From Paenibacillus naphthalenovorans (GTDB lineage: Bacteria; Bacillota; Bacilli; Paenibacillales; NBRC-103111), in NCBI RefSeq assembly GCF_900099895.1, contig NZ_FNDY01000012.1, positions 1 through 64,000 of the forward strand: 64,000 nt of DNA, read 5' to 3'. Below the pieces are notes generated by a model, which was not told the DNA's origin, searched no databases, and was given only the letters and a program-made list of their open reading frames with translations. Numbering within the stretch: the first letter of the stretch is position 1; every line of letters begins with the position of its first letter. Shown one piece after another: positions 1 to 7,355 of this stretch. The translations under genes and the position numbers were made by a program.

Positions 1-42
1 TTTCAGTTCTGCTCTGGTCAATGTTAATGTCTCCTGTCCCAT
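1..42 (-). CDS. Transposase N-terminus (partial, runs off the left edge)
   Basis: Read leftward from an ATG at 42-40, an open frame encodes MGQETLTLTRAELK and continues past position 1. This resembles the start of ISNCY-family transposases, in which a short segment ending in a Leu-Lys pair precedes a helix-turn-helix. Only 14 codons are visible, so neither the catalytic domain nor integrity can be judged. No clear Shine-Dalgarno site precedes the ATG. The adjoining terminal repeats support the call. It is not part of the rplS operon and is transcribed away from it. Confidence 0.5.
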   Translation of the reverse strand, partial: MGQETLTLTRAELK

Positions 43-95
43 AGTGACATTATCTCAGAACAGTTACAGGATGACATTATCACAGACGAACAACA
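1..95 (-). mobile_element. End of an insertion sequence (ISNCY/IS1202-like), truncated by the window edge
   Basis: The left edge holds the 5' end of a leftward transposase gene followed by direct repeats of the TGACATTATC type. The outermost bases, read on the minus strand, begin TGTTCGTCTGTGATAATGTC, a plausible terminal inverted repeat starting with TGT. The outer boundary is near 92-95. The family assignment rests on remembered similarity to ISNCY/IS1202-type elements, whose ends carry such repeats; only one end is visible, so target duplication cannot be tested. Confidence 0.55.
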
Positions 96-98
96 TTG
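45..98. repeat. Two direct copies of a 27-bp TGACATTATC repeat at the IS end
   Basis: Copies start at 45 and 72 (period 27). Both begin TGACATTATC, then T or A, then CAGA, and diverge afterwards. Such subterminal repeats usually serve as transposase binding sites. They lie just outside the transposase start codon. Confidence 0.6.
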
Positions 99-113
99 CG
101 GGAAATCCTATTC

Positions 114-142
114 TTGAGTTTCTATGTTATTTATGCTATGAT
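114..142 (+). promoter_or_regulatory. Sigma-A promoter of rplS
   Basis: TTGAGT (114-119) is separated by 17 bp from TATGAT (137-142). The predicted start near 149 coincides with the first base of the leader helix described next. The -35 box lies about 20 bp outside the IS end. Confidence 0.7.
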
Positions 143-147
143 ACATA

Positions 148-256
148 TCGTTGTGGCATTTTTGCTTGAATACGGTGGTCCTCTGCTCGTGACAACGAAA
201 GAATCATACATCTGAAGAGGCGGCAAGAACACCTGTGTGGAAGGAGGGAGTCATCT
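148..256 (+). promoter_or_regulatory. rplS 5' leader, probable L19 autoregulatory leader
   Basis: The leader is closed by a 7-bp helix: TCGTTGT (148-154) pairs with ACAACGA (192-198), beginning right at the predicted transcription start. It ends in a strong ribosome binding site, AAGGAGGG (241-248). Firmicutes are known to carry an L19 leader in this position through which L19 represses its own synthesis. The match here is by position and one helix; the full covariance pattern was not checked. Confidence 0.5.
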
Positions 257-598
257 ATGAATTTGATCCAAGAGATTACGAAGGAACAGCTTCGCACCGA
301 CATTCCGAATTTTCGTCCTGGCGACACGCTGAAAGTGTACGTTAAGGTTATCGAGGGTTCGCGCGAACGGATTCAGCTGTTCGAAGGCGTGGTTATTAAG
401 CGCCGCGGAGGCGGTGTCAGCGAAACCTTCACAGTAAGAAAAATTTCTTACGGTGTCGGCGTTGAAAGAACGTTCCCGATTAACACTCCAAAGATCGATA
501 AGATTGAAGTGGCTCGCCGTGGTAAAGTCCGTCGCGCGAAGCTCTACTATCTTCGCGGTCTGCGCGGTAAAGCAGCTAGAATTCAGGAAATTCGATAA
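257..598 (+). CDS. rplS: 50S ribosomal protein L19
   Basis: 113 residues, the normal length for bL19, which lies at the 30S-50S interface. The family core is intact: the central [10 protein letters not shown] segment, the [11 protein letters not shown] segment and the basic tail rich in [12 protein letters not shown]. An ATG is preceded by AAGGAGGG at 8 bp. In Bacillus it follows trmD; here an insertion sequence lies immediately upstream, so the gene depends on its own promoter at 114-142. A terminator-like hairpin follows at once, before lepB. Confidence 0.97.
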   Translation: MNLIQEITKEQLRTDIPNFRPGDTLKVYVKVIEGSRERIQLFEGVVIKRRGGGVSETFTVRKISYGVGVERTFPINTPKIDKIEVARRGKVRRAKLYYLRGLRGKAARIQEIR

Positions 599-605
599 GA
601 AACAG

Positions 606-633
606 GAGGGGCTTGCGAACCAAGCTCCTTTTC
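606..633 (+). terminator. Terminator-like hairpin between rplS and lepB
   Basis: GGGGCTTG (608-615) pairs with CAAGCTCC (621-628), 8 bp with one G-U pair and a 5-nt loop, followed by TTTTC. The T-tract is short, so partial read-through into lepB is expected. Confidence 0.6.
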
Positions 634-669
634 GTTTTCTCTCACATTGGCGAAAGGACAGGAGAGCAT

Positions 670-1248
670 ATGGAGCAGGATCAGACAGTAGAAAAAGCGA
701 ATCCGATCAAAAACGAGGTTTGGGAATGGATCAAAGCGCTGCTGATTGCAGCCGCTCTCGTGTTTTTTATACGCTGGCTCATTTTCGCCCCGTTCATTGT
801 GGAAGGGCCTTCGATGGAACCGAACTTTCATACTGGGGAGCGCCTCATCGTCAATAAGTTAACATACAGGTTCGGTAACCCGGAACGCGGGGAAGTCCTT
901 GTGTTCCATGCAACCAAAGACAAGGATTACATAAAGCGCGTCATTGCATTGCCGGGCGAGAAAGTTCGGGTGGAAGGCGATCAGGTGTATGTTAACGGAC
1001 AATTGCTGGATGAGCCGTACCTGAAGCAGGCTTTGGATGAAGCGGCGAAACAAGGGATACCCTATAACACAAGAAATTATCCGGAGCAAACCGTACCGGA
1101 AGGAAGTATATTCGTCATGGGGGACAACCGGTCCAACAGCTCGGATAGCCGGGACAGTACTGTAGGCTTTGTTAAATACGAACAGATTGTCGGACGCGCC
1201 GATTTGATTTTCTGGCCGTTCGATAAAATAAGTCTGGTTCATTTCTAG
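670..1248 (+). CDS. lepB: Type I signal peptidase
   Basis: 192-residue membrane-bound peptidase of the SipS/LepB family; it cleaves signal peptides from exported proteins on the outer membrane face. One transmembrane helix spans about residues 21-43. The catalytic Ser48 lies in GPSMEPNF and the general base Lys89 in YIKRVIALPG; the conserved C-terminal box GDNRSNSSDSR is present. I chose the ATG at 670 because AGGAGAG and a GAAAGGA element lie just upstream; the frame is open further 5' only through the rplS hairpin. Short Gram-positive type. Usual neighbours are rplS and rbgA. Confidence 0.95.
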   Translation: MEQDQTVEKANPIKNEVWEWIKALLIAAALVFFIRWLIFAPFIVEGPSMEPNFHTGERLIVNKLTYRFGNPERGEVLVFHATKDKDYIKRVIALPGEKVRVEGDQVYVNGQLLDEPYLKQALDEAAKQGIPYNTRNYPEQTVPEGSIFVMGDNRSNSSDSRDSTVGFVKYEQIVGRADLIFWPFDKISLVHF

Positions 1249-1291
1249 AGCGTAACATAGATGAAAGGTGTAAAGTTGAGGTGACCTGCCA

Positions 1292-2176
1292 ATGACAATC
1301 CAATGGTTTCCGGGTCACATGACGCGGGCGCGGCGGCAAATTCAGGATAAGCTGAAGCTGATCGATCTGGCGATCGAGCTGCTGGATGCGCGTATTCCTT
1401 TGTCCAGCCGCAACCCGATGATCGATGAGATTTTGCTGCAAAAGCCCCGTTTGGTGCTGCTGAATAAAAGCGATCTGGCCGATCCGGATGTGACGAAGCG
1501 GTGGATCGATTATTTTGCGGAGCGGGGACTTCGGGCGCTTCCGATCGATTCTGTTCAGGGCAACCCGGTGAAAGAGATCATGCAGCGAAGCAAAGAGCTT
1601 TTGGCAAGCAAAATTGAAGCGCAGCAGCGTAAAGGAATCAACCCGCGTGCGATTCGCGCTTTAATCGTAGGCATTCCCAACGTCGGAAAATCGACATTGA
1701 TCAACCGTATGGCAGGCCGTAAAATAGCGGCTACCGGTGACAAGCCGGGGATAACGAAAGGCCAGCAGTGGATTAAAGTGGGAACGGAGATGGAACTGCT
1801 GGATACGCCGGGCATTTTGTGGCCCAAGTTTGAAGATCAGACGGTCGGCTTACGGTTAGCAGCCACCGGAGCGATTAGAGAGGAAATTTTGCATCCGGAA
1901 GAGATAGCGTTTTTTGCCGTGCGTTATTTGGCCGGGCACTATGGGGAAGCCTTGAAGGACCGGTTTGGTTTGGACGAACTGCCGGAGAATCCCGAAGATT
2001 CGGATGCGATCGTCGAATTGATGGAAGCGATCGGCCGCAAACGCGGTGCATTAATGAGCGGCGGAAGGGTAGACCTGGAGAAAGCGTCGCTTACCCTATT
2101 GCGCGAGCTTCGTGCCGGTAAGCTGGGAAGAATCAGTATGGAAACGCCGGATGAAATGACGGCAAATGCGGAATAA
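1292..2176 (+). CDS. rbgA: Ribosome biogenesis GTPase YlqF/RbgA
   Basis: 294 residues. RbgA is needed for late assembly of the 50S subunit. The G motifs are circularly permuted: G4 NKSD at 58-61 comes before G1 GIPNVGKST (127-135) and G3 DTPG. The N-terminus [10 protein letters not shown] is the family signature. The start ATG follows TTGAGGTGA at about 9 bp. The C-terminal helical domain, which contacts ribosomal RNA, is complete. Followed by a strong terminator, so the rplS-lepB-rbgA unit ends here. Confidence 0.96.
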   Translation: MTIQWFPGHMTRARRQIQDKLKLIDLAIELLDARIPLSSRNPMIDEILLQKPRLVLLNKSDLADPDVTKRWIDYFAERGLRALPIDSVQGNPVKEIMQRSKELLASKIEAQQRKGINPRAIRALIVGIPNVGKSTLINRMAGRKIAATGDKPGITKGQQWIKVGTEMELLDTPGILWPKFEDQTVGLRLAATGAIREEILHPEEIAFFAVRYLAGHYGEALKDRFGLDELPENPEDSDAIVELMEAIGRKRGALMSGGRVDLEKASLTLLRELRAGKLGRISMETPDEMTANAE

Positions 2177-2178
2177 GG

Positions 2179-2218
2179 AAGAAGCGGAACCGCCGTCCGG
2201 GGTTATCCGCTTCTTTTT
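2179..2218 (+). terminator. Rho-independent terminator after rbgA
   Basis: AAGAAGCGGA (2179-2188) pairs perfectly with TCCGCTTCTT (2206-2215), followed by TTT; the loop is 17 nt. Confidence 0.8.
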
Positions 2219-2328
2219 CATCATGATCATTGCTTCTCATGCGAAAAGGCCGGCTGTTCATGAAAATGCGTACTTTTATGGTATGATGGCTGCAGAAAAA
2301 TATGAGTTTGGAAGAGAGGTGTAAGAAG

Positions 2329-2688
2329 GTGGGAAGAGAGGTCCGGTTTGGTGATGCAGAGTTTGTTCTAAAGCTTACGGGGCTCACCTGTATCTTTGCA
2401 TTAAAACGGCAAGTCGTTATCCCCTATCCAAAGATCAAAAGGGTTGTTGTGGATTACTTTGATGCCCCTATGTGGATGCTCCGGATGCCCGGAACTTCGA
2501 TCGCGCCGCTTCATATTTATGAGGGGAGCTTTAAATACGCCAACGAATGGTATTTTCTTTCTTATGAAAAAAGGGAGCCTCTTGTCATACTCGAATTGGA
2601 GGGACACGAAAAATATACCTATGTCATCTTCCAAATCGATCATCCCTCAGAGGTTGCCTCGGCACTGCGCAAAAGGATCAGAGATTGA
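2329..2688 (+). CDS. Small PH-like domain protein of unknown function
   Basis: 119 residues, soluble and rich in beta strands and aromatics, with no signal peptide or transmembrane helix. Segments such as QVVIPYPKIKRVVV near the N-terminus and a closing helix (PSEVASALRKRIRD) resemble bacterial pleckstrin-homology-like proteins; this is an impression, not a proven match. I prefer the GTG at 2329, preceded by AGAGGTG at 7 bp; an in-frame ATG at 2302 has no ribosome site and lies about 10 bp after the likely transcription start. A TATGAT box at 2282-2287 with a weak -35 could drive it. It lies between rbgA and rnhB, which are adjacent in B. subtilis. Confidence 0.6.
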   Translation: MGREVRFGDAEFVLKLTGLTCIFALKRQVVIPYPKIKRVVVDYFDAPMWMLRMPGTSIAPLHIYEGSFKYANEWYFLSYEKREPLVILELEGHEKYTYVIFQIDHPSEVASALRKRIRD

Positions 2689-3025
2689 TGCTGTGCGCAT
2701 GTAGATTTTTTCTCCCATGTGCATCCTCCACAAAATGCGATTTGCCGGACAAATCCTTTTTTCTTCACTCTCGTTATGTCCTGGCAGGAGTCCTGCCCAG
2801 AAAAAAATACTGCCCCCCCGGAAACCGTTTATTAATTGTTCCGCCATTCCGGCAGTGATGCCGGGAATCAATCTAATCGTTCCCCACCGTCCTGAAAAGG
2901 GGTTACGCTTTGAGCGGCCCTTTTTACATAGTCTAATATTTGAGTTCAAAGAAACAGGTGGCGAGGTCAATATATTCGAGTTGGGATAAGCCCGATGTCG
3001 GGTTATTTCAAGGAAGGTGATGCAA
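2689..3025. other. Intergenic stretch: weak terminator, small palindrome and a possible promoter
   Basis: No convincing gene is seen. GATTTG (2739-2744) pairs with CAAATC (2750-2755), followed by CTTTTTT, a weak terminator for the PH-like gene. GGCAGGA-G-TCCTGCC (2783-2797) is a perfect 15-bp palindrome of unknown role. TTGAGC (2910-2915), 18 bp, TAATAT (2934-2939) could be the promoter of the DUF3626 gene. Two overlapping reading frames of 90 and 144 codons lack start signals and familiar composition. Confidence 0.4.
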
Positions 3026-4126
3026 ATGTCAGGTAAGAGAGCGTTATCAAGTTCACAGCGCTTGGCAATTGAGCACATCACACAGTACGCCAGAGCCCGA
3101 AAATGCGATGCTCAAAAGTCAATTAAGGAAGTTCTTCAGATGTCAAATATCCCTTGGAATACATTTGAGGAGGCCGCCGCCAAACTGCTGGCGAACGCGA
3201 GGGTTGCGCTGCATTTTCATCCCGACCGGCCAATGGCGGACATGAAAAGTGTAGCTCAGGCATTGCTTGAGCAGGGAATCTATAAGAGTCAGTTCGAAAC
3301 TCAAATTTCCAATGGCAGCGTATCGGCCTATCCAGGCGGCGCACGGGATCTTTGGGAGAAAAAGATGTTTGGCGGCGCTTATCAGTCTGCTGGCATGACC
3401 AAGAGTCAGCGCCCGAAGTACGGGGCCTTAAATGTAATGCTGCATCCGGATGGACCGGCTCCACGGTTCGGGTCATGCTACTTCCTTCTCTCACCCAAGG
3501 TCTCCTGTCGCTGCACGTACACTTATTTGGATTCTCATCAGGATCCGAAGGAAAAGGGAACCTATGATGAATTTGACGACATTTTGGCAGCGATGTTGAA
3601 AGATGCTTTTTTTCGGAATGATGCGATTGGCGAGAACGATCTGACACCGCGGAAATGGATCGATCATCTCTTGTATCATCTTGAATGCCCATTAAAGGAT
3701 CCTTCAAATTGTGAGCCCAAACGAAACCTTAACCACTATATCGAGGCCCAGGTTCATGGTGATATTGTTTTAAAAGATGACGTAGAAGCGCTTGTTGCCG
3801 ATCCTTCGTTCAAAGGCACATACATAGGAGAAATTTTAGAGCAAATAGGCTTGATGTATTCCATCGAACTTTATTGGCATATGGGATTTGTCATGCACGC
3901 GGAAGAAATACCCATGGATTTTAGGGGGCCGGCCATGCCTTCCCTGGCCAGGCGGATAGCACGGAATGATCATATCGACGCCAGTGTGATCGGGGCGGTC
4001 GTCAACGATTTGAAACGTAATCCGGCACAATGGAGTGACAGAGGGAACTATGAAGAGGTGCTTCAGGAATTAAAATACATGTGGCATATTTTAGTTCGAT
4101 TTGGTAAACCGTTTGCGCGTGAATGA
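3026..4126 (+). CDS. DUF3626 domain-containing protein
   Basis: 366 residues, soluble, with no signal peptide. I recognise the DUF3626 pattern: HFHPDR at 63-68, YKSQFETQISNG at 86-97, GGARDLWE at 104-111, YGALN at 132-136, RFGSCYF at 147-153, EAQVHG at 240-245 and MPSLA at 304-308. The function of the family is unknown to me. The spacing of conserved H/R, Y and E residues could suit an ADP-ribosyltransferase-like fold, but that is speculation. The ATG at 3026 is preferred because AAGGAAGGTGA ends 5 bp before it. Its stop overlaps the next start (ATGA). It forms an accessory insert between rbgA and rnhB. Confidence 0.8.
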   Translation: MSGKRALSSSQRLAIEHITQYARARKCDAQKSIKEVLQMSNIPWNTFEEAAAKLLANARVALHFHPDRPMADMKSVAQALLEQGIYKSQFETQISNGSVSAYPGGARDLWEKKMFGGAYQSAGMTKSQRPKYGALNVMLHPDGPAPRFGSCYFLLSPKVSCRCTYTYLDSHQDPKEKGTYDEFDDILAAMLKDAFFRNDAIGENDLTPRKWIDHLLYHLECPLKDPSNCEPKRNLNHYIEAQVHGDIVLKDDVEALVADPSFKGTYIGEILEQIGLMYSIELYWHMGFVMHAEEIPMDFRGPAMPSLARRIARNDHIDASVIGAVVNDLKRNPAQWSDRGNYEEVLQELKYMWHILVRFGKPFARE

Positions 4127-4287
4127 AGGACTTATTCTTTGAGATGGCGGAAATCCCGGGATTTTATTCCTTATATCTGCCAGCTTGTGTGGAGGCGACG
4201 TTGGGATACCACCCTGACATCCCCTTTTTCAGGGCCATTGGACATGCCTGGTTTGGGGATAGGCAAGATTCACCGGGTGAGGTATAA
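4123..4287 (+). CDS. 54-residue ORF translationally coupled to the DUF3626 gene
   Basis: The ATG at 4123 overlaps the DUF3626 stop as ATGA and the frame stays open for 54 codons to TAA at 4285. The product begins MKDLFFEMAEIPGFY and contains YLPACVEATLG, PFFRAIGHAWFG and a polar tail. The rich, protein-like composition (Phe, Tyr, Trp, His, Pro) and the exact overlap argue for a real gene rather than chance. I do not recognise the family. No Shine-Dalgarno site is seen, so it would depend on translation of the upstream gene. It could also be a displaced C-terminal piece of a longer protein. Confidence 0.5.
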   Translation: MKDLFFEMAEIPGFYSLYLPACVEATLGYHPDIPFFRAIGHAWFGDRQDSPGEV

Positions 4288-4288
4288 T
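4253..4288 (+). promoter_or_regulatory. Possible promoter of rnhB
   Basis: A perfect TATAAT (4283-4288) overlaps the stop codon of the 54-residue ORF and lies 42 bp before the rnhB ATG. No good -35 box is found at the usual distance; TTGGGG at 4253 is 24 bp away. Confidence 0.35.
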
Positions 4289-4330
4289 GTTACATCATGG
4301 CAGAATGTACAACAATTGCAGGTGAAACGG

Positions 4331-4939
4331 ATGCTGGAATACGAACGTGAATTATGGGAGCAAGGGAAGCTTTATATTGCAGGGGTGGATGAAGTCGGGC
4401 GCGGCTGTTTATTCGGTGATGTGGTGGCTGCCGCGGTTATTTTGCCCCAAGGGCTTGTGCTTGAGGACGTGAACGATTCCAAGCAAGTCAGCGAAAAAAA
4501 ACGGGAGGCACTGTATGAGATCATCATGGAGAAGGCTCTCGCCGTTGGCGTCGGTATTGTCGATGTAGCCACGATCGAAAGAATTAATATTAAGCAGGCG
4601 GCACGGCTGGCCATGAAAGAAGCTGTGGAAAAGCTGAATTTGACTCCCGATATGCTGTTGGTGGATGCGGAAAAAGTCGATGTGCCCATAGAGCAGCTTG
4701 CGATCATTCACGGAGACGCACGGAGTCAATCGATCGCAGCGGCTTCGATTATCGCAAAAGTGACGCGGGATCGGATGTGCTTCCAATGGGATGTGGAATA
4801 TCCGGAGTACGGGATCGCTATACATAAAGGTTATGCAACCAAAAAGCACCGGGAGGCCATTCAGGAGTACGGACCTTCACCGATGCATCGAAAGACGTTT
4901 CTTAAAAAGATCGTTTATGAGCAGCAGCTGTTGTTTTAG
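4331..4939 (+). CDS. rnhB: Ribonuclease HII
   Basis: 202 residues; it removes ribonucleotides and RNA from RNA-DNA hybrids. The catalytic Asp-Glu pair lies in AGVDEVGRG; further acidic residues are in LLVDAEKVD and the DARSQSIAAASIIAKVTRD helix. After DEVGRG this protein has CLFGDV instead of the common PLAGPV. The ATG at 4331 is chosen because AGGTGAAA lies 5 bp upstream and the protein then begins just before the catalytic domain; the frame is open 64 codons further 5', but that stretch overlaps the 54-residue ORF and looks non-coding. Confidence 0.93.
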   Translation: MLEYERELWEQGKLYIAGVDEVGRGCLFGDVVAAAVILPQGLVLEDVNDSKQVSEKKREALYEIIMEKALAVGVGIVDVATIERINIKQAARLAMKEAVEKLNLTPDMLLVDAEKVDVPIEQLAIIHGDARSQSIAAASIIAKVTRDRMCFQWDVEYPEYGIAIHKGYATKKHREAIQEYGPSPMHRKTFLKKIVYEQQLLF

Positions 4940-4986
4940 TGAAAGGACGGGAGTGTTTTTCCGATATAAACAATAACCGGAAAAAG

Positions 4987-5025
4987 AAGCCGGCGGGGAG
5001 CGTGCGGACGAACCCAAGCCGGCTT
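4987..5025 (+). terminator. Hairpin after rnhB, weak terminator
   Basis: AAGCCGGC (4987-4994) pairs perfectly with GCCGGCTT (5018-5025) across a 23-nt loop, but only TGCGTTTG follows, so termination would be inefficient. Confidence 0.4.
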
Positions 5026-5048
5026 TGCGTTTGAAAGGGGCGGCATCG

Positions 5049-7355
5049 ATGAATATTAGCGGTATGATCCGCGGCTTGATCGGAGAGACGCAATTGTCCG
5101 AGCCCAAGTCGCTTGAGCTCAAGGCAGGACAAGTCGTCAAGGGGAAGGTGGTACAGCTCCTGTCCGATAAGGAGGCTTTGGTTCAAATTAACGGTGTACA
5201 GGTCCGGGCGCAGCTGGAGGCGCCTTTAAAGCAGGGTGAGGTCACCATGCTTCAAGTTCAGCCTGAATCCTCGGGCGGACAAGTGATGCTAAAGCCCCTG
5301 CAATCGTCCACGGTACAGATTGCAGATGTGTCGTTAGGGGATGTATTAAAAGGAATAGGACTTCAAGATACCCCGGCGAACCGGCAGTTGGTCCAAATGC
5401 TGCACCAAGCGGGGGTACAGCTGACCAGGGATCATGTCTATGCATTCGTGCAGCTGCGGTCGGGCATGCCGGCGCAGACACCGCCGGAAGACTGGGTACC
5501 GGCGGCTGTGATCGCTTTTCAAAAGGGGCTGCCGCTGACGCCGGAGTCAGTGGCTTCCTTACGCCAGGCCGTGCAGGGCCCCCCTTTCCATAAAGCGTTG
5601 GAAAACATAAGCCTGCTGGCTCAGCAAGAGCTGGATGGCCGGACGGAGTATTCTCCACAGACCCGTGCGCTGCTGGAAGGCGTGCGCCAATTAGTTCAGC
5701 AGCTGCGCGAGACGGCCGGACAGCTGCTCGGCCGGGCCGCTGACGGAGGCGAAGCGGTGCAGGGCGCAAGCAGCAGCGGCGCAGCGGGCGCAGAGGCGCA
5801 GCAGGCGGCGGCAGTGCAGGGCGCAAGCGGCAGCGGCGCAGCGGGCGCAGGGGCGCAGCAGGCGGCGGCAGCGCAGGGCGCAAGCAGCAGCGGCGCAGCG
5901 GGCGCAGGGGCGCAGCAGGCGGCGGCAGCGCAGGGCGCAAGCAGCAGCGGCGCAGCGGGCGCAGGGGCGCAGCAGGCGGCGGCAGCGCAGGGCGCAAGCA
6001 GCAGCGGCGCAGCGGGCGCAGGGGCGCAGCAGGCGGCGGCAGCGCAGGGCGCAAGCGGCAGCGGCGCAGCGGGCGCAGGGGCGCAGCAGGCGGTGGCAGC
6101 GCAGGGCGCAAGCAGCAGCGGCGCAGCGGGCGCAGGGGCGCAGCAGGCGGTGGCAGCGCAGGGCGCAAGCAGCAGCGGCGCAGCGGGCGCAGGGGCGCAG
6201 CAGGCGGCGGCAGCGCAGGGCGCAAGCGGCAGCGGCGCAGCGGGCGCAAGCGGCAGCGGCGCAGCGGGCGCAGGAGCGCAGCAGGCGGCAGCAGCGCAGG
6301 GCGCAAGCGGCAGCGGCGCAGCGGGCGCAGGGGCGCAGCAGGCGGCGGCAGCGCAGGGCGCAAGCGGCAGCGGCGCAGCGGGCGCAGGAGCGCAGCAGGC
6401 GGCGGCAGCGCAGGGCGCAAGCGGAAGCGGCGCAACGGGCGCAGGAGCGCAGCAGGCGGCGGCAGCGCAGGGCGCAAGCAGCAGCGGCGCAGCGGGCGCA
6501 GAGGCGCAGCAGGCGGCGGCAGTGCAGGGCGCAAGCAGCAGCGGCGCAGCGGGCGCAGGGGCGCAGCAGGCGGCGGCAGAACAACCTCCAGCCGCGATGG
6601 CGCAGGCACAGACATTGTCGGAGCAACAGGAAGACGGGCCGCTGCTGGGGAGACTGATGAAGGCGCTCGGGATGAATCATGAGCATCAGGCGATAAAGCA
6701 TCTTGAGCAGAATTTGCAGGAGCAGAGATTGCATGCAGGCTCATTGTCCGCGGGCTCGCCGGGGGAGGCGGCCGAAGCGGCCGATTCGTTGAAAAGCGTG
6801 CTGATGCAGCTTTCGCAAGCGATGGATGCGCCCCAAGACTTAAAGGATGCTGCTCGGCAGGCGGTTCAGCAAATTACGGGGCAGCAGCTGCTGCTGAGTC
6901 AAGATCGGGGCGCCATGTTTTCGCATGTGACGTTGTTTGTCCCGTTGATTCATGCCAACGGAGAGCAGACAGCGGCCATTCACATTCAGTCCCGGAAAGG
7001 GAGAAACGGCAGCCTGGACGAGAGCAACTGCCGGCTTGTTTTTGACTTACGGATGAAGGCTTTGGGGGATACCCTGGTCGATGTCCAGGTCGTTAACCGC
7101 ATCGTCAGTTTACATGTCCATAATGATTTGCCGTTTACTCGGGAGCTTTTGGATGCTCATAAAGACGACATAGCCCAGGGTCTGCATTCGATCGGTTATC
7201 AGTTTATTTCCATGAAATGCAGTCCTTATCCCTCCAAGGCGACGGAAAATATCGAATTCTCCGAATCATCGGGCCCGGCGTCGGTGTTAAGGGAAGGCAG
7301 CCTGGAGTCCATCTATGCACAACGACGTTATAAAGGTGTGGATATCCGCGTATGA
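5049..7355 (+). CDS. FliK-like flagellar hook-length control domain protein (YlqG type) with a large repeat tract
   Basis: 768 residues. Residues 1-235 and about 520-768 are non-repetitive. The C-terminal part, with a beta-rich segment around HVTLFVPLIHANGEQTAAIH and later VDVQVVNRIVSLHVHNDLPF, resembles the C-terminal domain of FliK/YlqG proteins, which switch export specificity in flagellar secretion. Residues 237-510 are fourteen near-identical 19-residue units. The ATG at 5049 is chosen for AAAGGGG at 8 bp. The stop overlaps the next start (ATGA). Pairing with a FlhB C-terminal homologue supports a link to export. The actual role is unproven, since the fla/che operon has its own fliK and flhB. 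Confidence 0.75.
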   Translation: MNISGMIRGLIGETQLSEPKSLELKAGQVVKGKVVQLLSDKEALVQINGVQVRAQLEAPLKQGEVTMLQVQPESSGGQVMLKPLQSSTVQIADVSLGDVLKGIGLQDTPANRQLVQMLHQAGVQLTRDHVYAFVQLRSGMPAQTPPEDWVPAAVIAFQKGLPLTPESVASLRQAVQGPPFHKALENISLLAQQELDGRTEYSPQTRALLEGVRQLVQQLRETAGQLLGRAADGGEAVQGASSSGAAGAEAQQAAAVQGASGSGAAGAGAQQAAAAQGASSSGAAGAGAQQAAAAQGASSSGAAGAGAQQAAAAQGASSSGAAGAGAQQAAAAQGASGSGAAGAGAQQAVAAQGASSSGAAGAGAQQAVAAQGASSSGAAGAGAQQAAAAQGASGSGAAGASGSGAAGAGAQQAAAAQGASGSGAAGAGAQQAAAAQGASGSGAAGAGAQQAAAAQGASGSGATGAGAQQAAAAQGASSSGAAGAEAQQAAAVQGASSSGAAGAGAQQAAAEQPPAAMAQAQTLSEQQEDGPLLGRLMKALGMNHEHQAIKHLEQNLQEQRLHAGSLSAGSPGEAAEAADSLKSVLMQLSQAMDAPQDLKDAARQAVQQITGQQLLLSQDRGAMFSHVTLFVPLIHANGEQTAAIHIQSRKGRNGSLDESNCRLVFDLRMKALGDTLVDVQVVNRIVSLHVHNDLPFTRELLDAHKDDIAQGLHSIGYQFISMKCSPYPSKATENIEFSESSGPASVLREGSLESIYAQRRYKGVDIRV
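5757..6578 (+). repeat. 57-bp coding tandem repeat, 14 units
   Basis: Each unit encodes 19 residues of the type QGAS(S/G)SGAAGAGAQQAAA plus A or V. Fourteen units run head to tail; the ninth carries an extra 24 bp that duplicates its GSGAAGAS part. All length changes are multiples of 3, so the frame is kept. The tract is very GC-rich and lacks stops in several frames, which creates long false reading frames on the other strand. Confidence 0.95.

Noticed and set aside
2647-3081. 144-codon minus-strand and 90-codon plus-strand frames before the DUF3626 gene
   Set aside because: They overlap the ends of both neighbouring genes, lack ribosome sites and show no recognisable motif.
4139-4330. 64-codon N-terminal extension of RNase HII
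   Set aside because: It has no ribosome site and overlaps the coupled 54-residue ORF; the ATG at 4331 has AGGTGAAA upstream.
5242-6744. A 500-codon reading frame on the minus strand with Leu-Arg-Pro-Ala repeats, and a similar 347-codon frame
   Set aside because: Both are mirror images of the 57-bp GC-rich repeat in the FliK-like gene. They have no ribosome site or domain.
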